Shown here: positions 6,923 to 12,937 of the stretch, in pieces | Position numbering within the stretch: the stretch's first letter is position 1 | How the letters are laid out: each line of letters opens with the position of its first letter | DNA from: JADLDV01 sp964546355 | Lineage (GTDB): Bacteria > Patescibacteriota > Minisyncoccia > Phycocordibacterales > UBA9973 | NCBI GenBank assembly: GCA_964546355.1 | Contig: CAZJJM010000012.1 | Span: 1-13,426, forward strand | Reading direction: 5' to 3' | DNA length: 13,426 nt | Notes under the pieces: generated by a model | What the model was told of the DNA's origin: nothing | The model's input: only the letters and a program-made list of their open reading frames with translations | The model's database searches: none | Position numbers and translations under genes: made by a program

Positions 6923-7669
6923 ATGTCAAAAACACTTGTCTATCTTGATACTGAAACTACTGGCAACACACCAGAAGATGTCCTTTGCCAAATCGCATAC
7001 GGTACAGCGCCTTTTGAAACAGGGATCATGGATTCTGAAAGTATTTTTTGTGAACTCTACAAACCACACAAAAAGATTCCACCAGAAGCAAGTGCAGTCA
7101 CACATATCACCAACAAAATGGTTGTCGATAAAATAGCATTCAAAGATAGTCCTGAATACATAACAGTAAAAACATTACTTGAAAATCCAGATACAATAAT
7201 GGTTGCACACAATGCCAAATTTGATGTCGGCATGCTCGTCAAAGAAGGTATTACTCCGAGTAATGTTATCTGCACTCTTCGCCTCGCTCGTCACCTCGAT
7301 AAGGAAAATAAAATTCCTCGCTACAATCTACAATACTTACGCTATTTCCTCGAAATGGAAATAGACGCACAGGCACATGATGCCAAAGGTGATATTCTTG
7401 TTCTTGCAGAACTCTTCCCTCGTCTCAAGCAAAAACTCATAAAAGATATAGACTCTGAAATAGAAGATATACTTCTAGAAGAACTCCTTGCTATTTCTGC
7501 TCGACCATCGCTGATGCACATGTTCACCTTTGGTAAATACAACGGCATGAGTGTACAAGAAGTCGCTTCCCTTGATCCAGGATATCTCAAATGGATGCTT
7601 GAACAAAAAAAACAAAATCCAGCGGATGAAGAAGATTGGATTTATACTCTTGAGAAAATATTACAATAA
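6923..7669 (+). CDS. DEDDh 3'-5' exonuclease with ExoX-like C-terminal domain
   Basis: A DnaQ-superfamily 3'-5' exonuclease of 248 residues. All catalytic residues are present: D9 and E11 in LVYLDTETTG (Exo I), D101 in MVAHNAKFDVGML (Exo II), and H152 and D157 in AHDAKGD (Exo III), which makes it the DEDDh type. After a helical linker the C-terminal part, FTFGKYNGMSVQEVASLDPG (201-220) plus YLKWML, is the small domain seen at the end of exodeoxyribonuclease X, thought to help bind substrate. The architecture suggests a repair or end-trimming nuclease rather than a polymerase III proofreading subunit. It is a single-gene unit with a leaderless promoter and a terminator directly after the stop. 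Confidence 0.93.
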   Translation: MSKTLVYLDTETTGNTPEDVLCQIAYGTAPFETGIMDSESIFCELYKPHKKIPPEASAVTHITNKMVVDKIAFKDSPEYITVKTLLENPDTIMVAHNAKFDVGMLVKEGITPSNVICTLRLARHLDKENKIPRYNLQYLRYFLEMEIDAQAHDAKGDILVLAELFPRLKQKLIKDIDSEIEDILLEELLAISARPSLMHMFTFGKYNGMSVQEVASLDPGYLKWMLEQKKQNPADEEDWIYTLEKILQ

Positions 7670-7697
7670 AAAAATCCGGTGTAATTACCGGATTTTT
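7670..7697. terminator. Bidirectional terminator between exonuclease and the convergent gene
   Basis: 11-bp perfect stem AAAAATCCGGT / ACCGGATTTTT with a 6-nt loop, starting at the base after the exonuclease stop. A on one side and T on the other give a T-run on both strands, so it should serve both convergent genes. Confidence 0.85.
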
Positions 7698-7715
7698 AAA
7701 AATTTTCGTATTTCA

Positions 7716-8420
7716 CTATTCTTCGTTTTCGAATGATAACTCTGCCAAAGAATCATTTTTTATTCTCAAAACAAGATCGTGAAATTCTTTTTCTTCAAAA
7801 GAACCTAAGCTACTTGGTTCATACAATTGATTCTTTAAAGAAGATAGAATTTTAGTCATCAAATCTTTATTAATTAAATATTCTTCAACATCGTGTACTT
7901 CCATTATTTCTGTGGCTCCTTTTTTAATTTCGAAATAAAGACTACTCGTACTAATAATAGAAATATTTTTGTTGTTTGAAATCGTTACAGCTTTTTTAAG
8001 TTCTGTATGATACACACGAATCCGTTGATCACCACCTCTTCTTGGTGAATAAAGAAAGAAAATCAGAAAATGTTCATTTAAAGCTAAGCTTTCTACAAGT
8101 TGTGCTTCTTTCGCCTTTGTAATAACTTGATGACAATCATCAAGTACTCTTTTAGGAACAGGCTGCTGAACTTTTTTAAGTTCAGCGAAAATTTGTTCCA
8201 GAAATAGATTGTTTTGCAAGTACTCAAGCTTTAATATTCTGGAAATTTCAGTGCTAGTAAATTCAGAAATTTGTCTGGAAAGTGACACAACAGAAATGGG
8301 AGTGATTTTCCCACCATTGCCACAAACACAAATAGCTTTTTTAATGACTACATGATAAACAATTAAGTCGACTGTTTTTCCAGAATTTGAGTTAAAAAAT
8401 AATAAATCTGCTTTGTTCAT
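7716..8420 (-). CDS. Unrecognised cytoplasmic protein, 234 residues
   Basis: No family is recognised. The start is taken at ATG 8420 (MNKADLLFFNSNSG); a TTG-initiated longer frame to 8456 would cover its own promoter. There is no signal peptide or membrane helix. The N-terminal half mixes short hydrophobic strands (LIVYHVVIKKAICVCG) with helices, a central part has FLIFFLYSPRRGGDQRIRVY, and the C-terminal third is helical and acidic, ending SFENEE. The segment around RVYHTELKKAVTISNNKNIS looks like an alpha/beta fold, but no catalytic motif stands out. It is a single-gene unit with a strong promoter, an 18-nt leader and a terminator shared with the exonuclease. Codon use is more AT-rich than its neighbours, as in the other orphan genes here. 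Confidence 0.75.
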   Translation of the reverse strand: MNKADLLFFNSNSGKTVDLIVYHVVIKKAICVCGNGGKITPISVVSLSRQISEFTSTEISRILKLEYLQNNLFLEQIFAELKKVQQPVPKRVLDDCHQVITKAKEAQLVESLALNEHFLIFFLYSPRRGGDQRIRVYHTELKKAVTISNNKNISIISTSSLYFEIKKGATEIMEVHDVEEYLINKDLMTKILSSLKNQLYEPSSLGSFEEKEFHDLVLRIKNDSLAELSFENEE

Positions 8421-8444
8421 AATAAGGACATTTTTTCTAACTAC

Positions 8445-8473
8445 ACGATACCACAAAATACATCATGAGACAA
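8445..8473 (-). promoter_or_regulatory. Promoter of the 7716-8420 gene
   Basis: TTGTCT (8468-8473), a 17-bp spacer ending in TGG, and TATCGT (8445-8450) on the minus strand. The start is near 8438, with an 18-nt leader. It lies back to back with the rmuC promoter. Confidence 0.55.
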
Positions 8474-8498
8474 GTATCTACATAACACGGTATCAGTA

Positions 8499-8507
8499 TG
8501 CTAAAAT
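8499..8507 (+). promoter_or_regulatory. Leaderless extended -10 promoter of rmuC
   Basis: TGC-TAAAAT (-10 at 8502-8507), then exactly 6 nt, then ATG at 8514. No good -35 is visible. The transcript should begin on the start codon. Confidence 0.6.
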
Positions 8508-8513
8508 ACAATC

Positions 8514-9578
8514 ATGACGATTATATATATCATTGCGGGAGTTGTTATTGGAATGGCGATTGTATGGGCAATACTCTCAAAAAAACAAAATCAACCTCAA
8601 GAAAATACTGCGGGTTTCCAAATGCTTCTCTCTCAAATGAATGAACTTACACGCACCATTGATGTGAAGCTTGGTGAATCTCAGAAAAGCATGACTGAAG
8701 CAACCAGATATCAAGCAACCGAATCCCAGAAAATTATTCGTGATATTACCGAGAAGCTCGTCCGTCTTGATGAGACAAACAAACAAGTAGTCTCTTTTGC
8801 AGACCAACTTCAAAATCTTCAAGATATTCTGAAGAATCCAAAACAACGTGGTATTCTCGGTGAATACTATCTTGAAACATTACTCAAAAATGTTATGCCT
8901 CCTGGTTCGTATGAAATGCAATACGCACTTGGACAAGATGAAAATGGTAAAGAACTTATTCCTGATGCAGTTGTATTCGTCAAAGACAAGATTATTCCTG
9001 TTGATTCTAAATTCTCACTTGAAAATTATAACCGTATCCTTGAGGCCAAAGACCCTAGTGAAAAAGATCGATTTGAAAAACTCTTTGTCAGTGATCTCAA
9101 GAACAGAATCACAGAAACATCGAAATATATCAAACCAGAGAATAACACCATGGACTTCGCATTCATGTTCATCCCCCACGAAGCGATATATTACGATCTC
9201 CTGATCAACAAGGTCGGTGCAATAGAAGAAAACACAGAAAATCTTATCCAGCGTGCAGCACAAAAATACAAAGTAATTATCGTATCTCCGACTTCATTCC
9301 TCGCATATCTCCAAACAGTCTTACAAGGTTTGAAAGCGATGCAAATAGAAGAAAGTGCCAAAGATATCGTGAAGCGTGTTGGTGAACTCGGTAAACACTT
9401 GAAAGCATACGAAGAGTATCACAGCAAACTCGGTAATGCACTCAAGACCACAGTCAACCATTTCAATACCGCAAGCAAAGAACTCAAAAAAGTAGATAAG
9501 GATGTTATGCGCATATCTGGCGTATCCCCAGAACTCGAATCACTACTCGTAGAAACACCAAGTCAGGACGAAGAATAA
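8514..9578 (+). CDS. rmuC: DNA recombination protein RmuC homologue
   Basis: RmuC limits recombination at inverted repeats in E. coli and is predicted to hold a PD-(D/E)XK nuclease-like fold; its reaction is not well defined. The 354-residue protein has an N-terminal membrane anchor (about 3-22), a coiled-coil region (about 30-105), and then the RmuC domain: LKNPKQRGILGE (106-117), PDAVVFVKD, IPVDSKFSLENY (nuclease-like D165 and K167), FAFMFIPHEAIYYDLL, and SPTSFLAYLQTV (258-269). It is shorter than the E. coli protein (475 residues), mainly in the coiled-coil and tail. It is a single-gene unit, converging on dnaK across a strong terminator. Confidence 0.95.
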   Translation: MTIIYIIAGVVIGMAIVWAILSKKQNQPQENTAGFQMLLSQMNELTRTIDVKLGESQKSMTEATRYQATESQKIIRDITEKLVRLDETNKQVVSFADQLQNLQDILKNPKQRGILGEYYLETLLKNVMPPGSYEMQYALGQDENGKELIPDAVVFVKDKIIPVDSKFSLENYNRILEAKDPSEKDRFEKLFVSDLKNRITETSKYIKPENNTMDFAFMFIPHEAIYYDLLINKVGAIEENTENLIQRAAQKYKVIIVSPTSFLAYLQTVLQGLKAMQIEESAKDIVKRVGELGKHLKAYEEYHSKLGNALKTTVNHFNTASKELKKVDKDVMRISGVSPELESLLVETPSQDEE

Positions 9579-9579
9579 T

Positions 9580-9611
9580 AAAAACACCACGAATATGTTC
9601 GTGGTGTTTTT
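9580..9611. terminator. Bidirectional terminator between rmuC and dnaK
   Basis: Perfect 14-bp stem AAAAACACCACGAA / TTCGTGGTGTTTTT around the loop TATG, starting 2 nt after the rmuC stop. T-runs on both strands suit the two convergent genes. Confidence 0.9.
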
Positions 9612-9630
9612 ATTATTCTATATATCTAGA

Positions 9631-11520
9631 TTATTTCTGTTCTTCAGAAGTACCAGCGTCCTTAACTTCAGCGTCTTGGATATTGTCTTCTGGTTTTGGT
9701 GCTGCTTGTTCAGCAGATTGTGCTTTCATCATTTCTTCACCAATCTTACTCATCTCTTTTGAGAGAGCTTCTGTGGCAGTTTTGATAGCGTCACCATCAG
9801 TACTATCTTTTACAGATTTGAGTGCAGCAATCTGATCTTCGACACCTTTCTTAGTATCAGCACTTACTTTATCACCTGCATCAGAGAGAGATTTTTCTGC
9901 ACTGTACAACGTCATTTCAGCAGTGTTCTTGATTTCAACAAGTTCCTTTTTCTTCGCATCTTCGGAAGCGTATGTTTCTGCTTCTTGTTGCATGCGCTTG
10001 ATGTCTTCTTCAGAGAGACCACTTGCGGCTTCAATACGAATAGATTGTACCTTACCACTAGTCTTTTCTTTTGCAGATACGTTAAGAATACCGTTCACGT
10101 CTACATCGAAAGTTACTTCTACTTGTGGCATACCGCGTGGTGCTGTTGGAATACCATCGAGCACGAATCGTCCGAGAGATTTGTTATCACTTGCCATTGG
10201 ACGTTCACCTTGCACAATGTGAATATCTACGGAAGTTTGATTATCTGCAGCAGTTGAGAATACTTGAGACTTACTTGATGGGATAGTCGTATTACGTTCA
10301 ACAAGTTTTGTTGCAACACCTCCAAGTGTTTCAATACCGAGAGAAAGCGGGATCACATCAAGCAAGAGAATATCTCGTACTTCACCTTTCAACACACCAC
10401 CTTGCACTGCTGCACCAAGTGCTACCACTTCATCAGGATTGATGGTACGATTAGGTTCTTTGCCGAAGAGGTTCTTTACTTCTTCTACAATTTTCGGCAT
10501 ACGAGTCTGTCCACCGACAAGAATTACTTCATTGATGTCACTCATTGAGAATCCAGATGCAGTCAGTGTACGCTTCGTGATTTCAATAGAACGTGTGATG
10601 TATTCTTGTGCAAGATTTTCAAGTGTTGCACGAGACATCTTGAGGAGCAAGTGTCGAGGTCCAGATGCATCTGATGTGATGAATGGAATATTGATTTCAG
10701 TTTCCATTGTTGTAGAGAGTTCGATCTTTGCTTTTTCTGCTGCTTCATCGAGGCGTTGACGAGCAAGTGGATCATTGGTTACATCAATACCACTTTCTTT
10801 TTTGAATTCATCTGCAATATAACGAATGATTTTCTGGTCAATATCTCGTCCTCCCATGTGTGAGTCACCGTCAGTAGACTTCACTTCGATCACATCGTTT
10901 CCTACTTCAAGCACAGTCACGTCGAATGTTCCTCCTCCGAAGTCATACACCACAATCTTCTCATCTTTACGTGCACTGAATCCATATGCAAGAGCAGCAG
11001 CTGTTGGTTCATTGATTATACGTTTTACATCAAGTCCTGCAATTTTACCCGCATCAATAGTTGCTTGACGTTGTGTATCATTGAAGTATGCAGGTACTGT
11101 AATAATCGCTTCGGTTACTTTCTCACCGAGCTTCGCCTCTACGTCAGCCTTGATCTTCGCAAGAATCATCGCAGACACTTCTTCTGGACGTTGCCATGAA
11201 TCTCCGATTTTTACCTCAACGCCACCATTGGCATCTTGTTGAATTTTGTATGAGACGATCTTGAGATCTTTTTGTACTTCTGGATCTGCAAAACGGTGAC
11301 CCATAAATCGCTTGATACCGTAGACAGTATTTTCTGGATTAGTCACTGCTTGACGCTTCGCAAGAAGTCCCACAAGACGATCACCATTCTTGGCAATCGC
11401 GGCAATAGATGGAGTCGTACGAGCACCTTCAATGTTTTCTATAATCTTTGGTTGTCCTCCTTCAATGATTGCAACCGCAGAGTTTGTTGTTCCTAAATCT
11501 ATTCCAATTATTTTTGACAT
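9631..11520 (-). CDS. dnaK: Molecular chaperone DnaK (Hsp70)
   Basis: An ATP-driven chaperone that binds exposed hydrophobic peptides, working with DnaJ and the exchange factor GrpE. The 629 residues are full length. The nucleotide-binding domain has IDLGTTNS (7-14), the phosphate-2 loop VYDFGGGTFDVTVLEV (191-206) and VILVGGQTRMPKIVEEV (332-348). The interdomain linker is DILLLDV (383-389), followed by the beta-sandwich (VQGERPMASDNKSLGRF) and a helical lid. The tail is short, acidic and Gln/Glu-rich, ending SEEQK. grpE lies 1.4 kb away on the same strand, separated by two unrelated genes, and dnaJ is not in the window. It has its own sigma-70-like promoter with a 33-nt leader; no CIRCE operator for HrcA is visible. 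Confidence 0.99.
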   Translation of the reverse strand: MSKIIGIDLGTTNSAVAIIEGGQPKIIENIEGARTTPSIAAIAKNGDRLVGLLAKRQAVTNPENTVYGIKRFMGHRFADPEVQKDLKIVSYKIQQDANGGVEVKIGDSWQRPEEVSAMILAKIKADVEAKLGEKVTEAIITVPAYFNDTQRQATIDAGKIAGLDVKRIINEPTAAALAYGFSARKDEKIVVYDFGGGTFDVTVLEVGNDVIEVKSTDGDSHMGGRDIDQKIIRYIADEFKKESGIDVTNDPLARQRLDEAAEKAKIELSTTMETEINIPFITSDASGPRHLLLKMSRATLENLAQEYITRSIEITKRTLTASGFSMSDINEVILVGGQTRMPKIVEEVKNLFGKEPNRTINPDEVVALGAAVQGGVLKGEVRDILLLDVIPLSLGIETLGGVATKLVERNTTIPSSKSQVFSTAADNQTSVDIHIVQGERPMASDNKSLGRFVLDGIPTAPRGMPQVEVTFDVDVNGILNVSAKEKTSGKVQSIRIEAASGLSEEDIKRMQQEAETYASEDAKKKELVEIKNTAEMTLYSAEKSLSDAGDKVSADTKKGVEDQIAALKSVKDSTDGDAIKTATEALSKEMSKIGEEMMKAQSAEQAAPKPEDNIQDAEVKDAGTSEEQK

Positions 11521-11559
11521 AATGTGTTGTGTAAATTAATTATTAATAAATATGTGAAT

Positions 11560-11588
11560 AGTATACACCCACCATTTATTTTTGACAA
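11560..11588 (-). promoter_or_regulatory. dnaK promoter
   Basis: TTGTCA (11583-11588), a 17-bp spacer and TATACT (11560-11565) on the minus strand; the start is near 11553 with a 33-nt leader. Unlike the other promoters in this window it lacks the TGn extension. Its -35 is one arm of the inverted repeat shared with the divergent gene. Confidence 0.7.
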
Positions 11589-11618
11589 GTATTTAGCGAC
11601 CACTGAATTATTGTCAAA
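11581..11618. repeat. Inverted repeat spanning the -35 boxes of two divergent promoters
   Basis: TTTGACAA (11581-11588) and TTGTCAAA (11611-11618) form a perfect 8-bp inverted repeat separated by 22 bp. The left arm contains the dnaK -35 (minus strand) and the right arm the -35 of the PaaX-like gene, so part of the symmetry is expected simply from two back-to-back TTGTCA boxes. An operator role is possible but unproven. Confidence 0.45.
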
Positions 11619-11638
11619 ATATACAAATATGTTATCAT
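11611..11638 (+). promoter_or_regulatory. Leaderless promoter of the PaaX-like gene
   Basis: TTGTCA (11611-11616), a 16-bp spacer ending in TGT, TATCAT (11633-11638), then exactly 6 nt and ATG 11645. The expected start is the A of the initiation codon. Confidence 0.65.
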
Positions 11639-11644
11639 ATAAAC

Positions 11645-12193
11645 ATGAATAAGAAAACTCCTGTCCAAAAAGCCGTTTTAAAGACCCTTTCTGGAAAGAA
11701 ACTGTCTAGTACTGATTCTCTGAAAAAGACCGTTTCTGAGGCAATTTCAAGCGAATACGAAGCAAAGAACAAGGCGGATTACGCCATTACTCGTTCTATC
11801 AAGAACCTGACAGAGGCAGGACTTATTGAAGTATTCAAATCTGATCACCATGAATACCTCCGACTCACACCGGATGGTAAGCAAAAAGTTCATAACATCA
11901 CCCTTGAATCAGAAAATGGACTCGTCTCAAATGTCTGGGACGGCTACTGGCGTATCATAATACTTGATGTTCCAGAGGATCGTAAAAGTGAACGTGAATC
12001 ACTCCGCTACTTACTGAAAAAAGCAGGATTCGTGTGTGTGAAAAATGCCGTCTGGATATCCATGTACCCTTTTGAACACCTCTTCACAAATATAAAAAAT
12101 GATCTTGGACTCACCACAGAAATGATCATTCTCGTCACAGACAAACTTGATAAAGAGTCTGAAAAAACTTTTTTTGAAATGGTGAAGAAATAA
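11645..12193 (+). CDS. Winged-helix regulator with PaaX-type Cas2-like domain
   Basis: A 182-residue protein of two parts. Residues 1-85 look like a winged helix (ITRSIKNLTEAGLIEVF, then YLRLTPDGKQK as the wing). Residues 98-182 resemble the central ferredoxin-like domain of PaaX repressors, which is related to Cas2: DGYWRIIILDVPEDRKSERE (99-118), LRYLLKKAGFVCVKNAVWIS (120-139), YPFEHL and a final IILVTDKL strand. D108 sits where Cas2 has its metal-binding Asp. No CRISPR repeats or cas1 are present and the N-terminal DNA-binding part is not a Cas2 feature, so a transcription regulator is preferred; automated pipelines may call it Cas2. The classical PaaX C-terminal domain is missing. It is divergent from dnaK with a shared promoter region, so autoregulation or dnaK control is conceivable (inference). 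Confidence 0.82.
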   Translation: MNKKTPVQKAVLKTLSGKKLSSTDSLKKTVSEAISSEYEAKNKADYAITRSIKNLTEAGLIEVFKSDHHEYLRLTPDGKQKVHNITLESENGLVSNVWDGYWRIIILDVPEDRKSERESLRYLLKKAGFVCVKNAVWISMYPFEHLFTNIKNDLGLTTEMIILVTDKLDKESEKTFFEMVKK

Positions 12194-12194
12194 A

Positions 12195-12224
12195 AAAATC
12201 TCTGAGAATTAACTCGGAGATTTT
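12195..12224. terminator. Bidirectional terminator between the PaaX-like and beta-barrel-like genes
   Basis: 12-bp stem AAAATCTCTGAG / CTCGGAGATTTT with one G-U pair (in plus-strand RNA) and the loop AATTAA, placed 2 nt after the plus-strand stop and 14 nt beyond the minus-strand stop. Flanking A and T runs suit both directions. Confidence 0.8.
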
Positions 12225-12237
12225 AAAGAATGAATAC

Positions 12238-12831
12238 TTAGAAAAAGAACCCAAATCCTAGCATAGCTTTTTGACGCCAATTATTTAGTGGATCAAATGT
12301 ATACCAAGGTTTAAGATACATTGTTTTTGTAAAAGTATACTTAATCTGAGGTCCAACATCTAAAAAATAAGTGCTATTATCAGACGTACTTTTAAAGTAT
12401 TGTGCACCTACACCCGCTTTGATATTTTTTATCTGGTATAGTCCTTGAACATACGAATACATGAAACTATTACTTTTCAGAATTCCTATACTGTATTGTC
12501 CAAATAAATACATGGACCATTTGTTGCTGACTGGAATAACGGCATAAAATTCAGGTGAAATACTTTTGTAATCACCAAAGAGAACACCGCATTCTGGAAC
12601 AAACAAAATTTTTCCAAAAGTAAAAATTCTTCCCGGAACAATGGCTACTGTATTCGGAGCATCAAAATTTGTTCTTAATTGTAAAGAAAATTTTTCTTTC
12701 GTGTATGTTGTCCAACTTAATACAGTTGTGGTTTTTTGGTATATCTTATGAATTCCAAACAAACTCGCATCAATATTTTGTGCTTGTATTTTTGGTATAA
12801 AAATACATAAAAACAAGAAAACTTTTTTCAT
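12238..12831 (-). CDS. Unrecognised secreted protein with beta-barrel character
   Basis: No family is recognised. The 197 residues start with a clear signal peptide (MKKVFLFLCIFIPKIQA, cut near AQA|Q or QAQ|N). The mature part has no membrane helix but many amphipathic beta strands with alternating hydrophobic and aromatic residues: FSLQLRTNF, RIFTFGKILFVPECGVLFGD, SMYLFGQYSIGIL, IKAGVGAQYF, YFLDVGPQIKYTF, MYLKPWYTF. It ends in MLGFGFFF, a terminal Phe in an amphipathic strand, as in outer-membrane barrels. Patescibacteria are not known to have a conventional outer membrane, so this is surprising; a secreted beta-sandwich is the alternative. It is a single-gene unit with a perfect consensus promoter and a 27-nt leader, lying between grpE and dnaK. 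Confidence 0.8.
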   Translation of the reverse strand: MKKVFLFLCIFIPKIQAQNIDASLFGIHKIYQKTTTVLSWTTYTKEKFSLQLRTNFDAPNTVAIVPGRIFTFGKILFVPECGVLFGDYKSISPEFYAVIPVSNKWSMYLFGQYSIGILKSNSFMYSYVQGLYQIKNIKAGVGAQYFKSTSDNSTYFLDVGPQIKYTFTKTMYLKPWYTFDPLNNWRQKAMLGFGFFF

Positions 12832-12864
12832 TGTAAAGAATTTATAAAGTAAAAATCTGATTGC

Positions 12865-12892
12865 ATTATAACAAAATAATATACTTTGTCAA
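12865..12892 (-). promoter_or_regulatory. Perfect-consensus promoter of the beta-barrel-like gene
   Basis: TTGACA (12887-12892), a 16-bp spacer ending in TGT, and TATAAT (12865-12870) on the minus strand. Both hexamers are exact and the -10 is extended, the strongest promoter in the window. The start is near 12858, with a 27-nt leader and no Shine-Dalgarno site. Confidence 0.8.
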
Positions 12893-12905
12893 TATTCTTC
12901 TTAAA

Positions 12906-12937
12906 TTAAAAATCCTCAAACAATTGAGGATTTTTAA
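12906..12937 (-). terminator. grpE terminator
   Basis: Perfect 14-bp stem TTAAAAATCCTCAA / TTGAGGATTTTTAA around the loop ACAA, directly after the grpE stop. It separates grpE from the next minus-strand gene, so grpE is not co-transcribed with dnaK. Confidence 0.88.

Noticed and set aside
6864..6935. Upstream extension of the YqeY gene
   Set aside because: Crosses both divergent promoters and the start of the exonuclease; ATG 6863 has correct family length and promoter spacing.
11521..11644. CIRCE (HrcA) operator at dnaK
   Set aside because: No TTAGCACTC-N9-GAGTGCTAA or close variant; the inverted repeat present consists of the -35 boxes.
11645..12193. Cas2 of a CRISPR system
   Set aside because: No repeat-spacer array and no cas1 or other cas genes in the window; the N-terminal winged helix points to a PaaX-type regulator.
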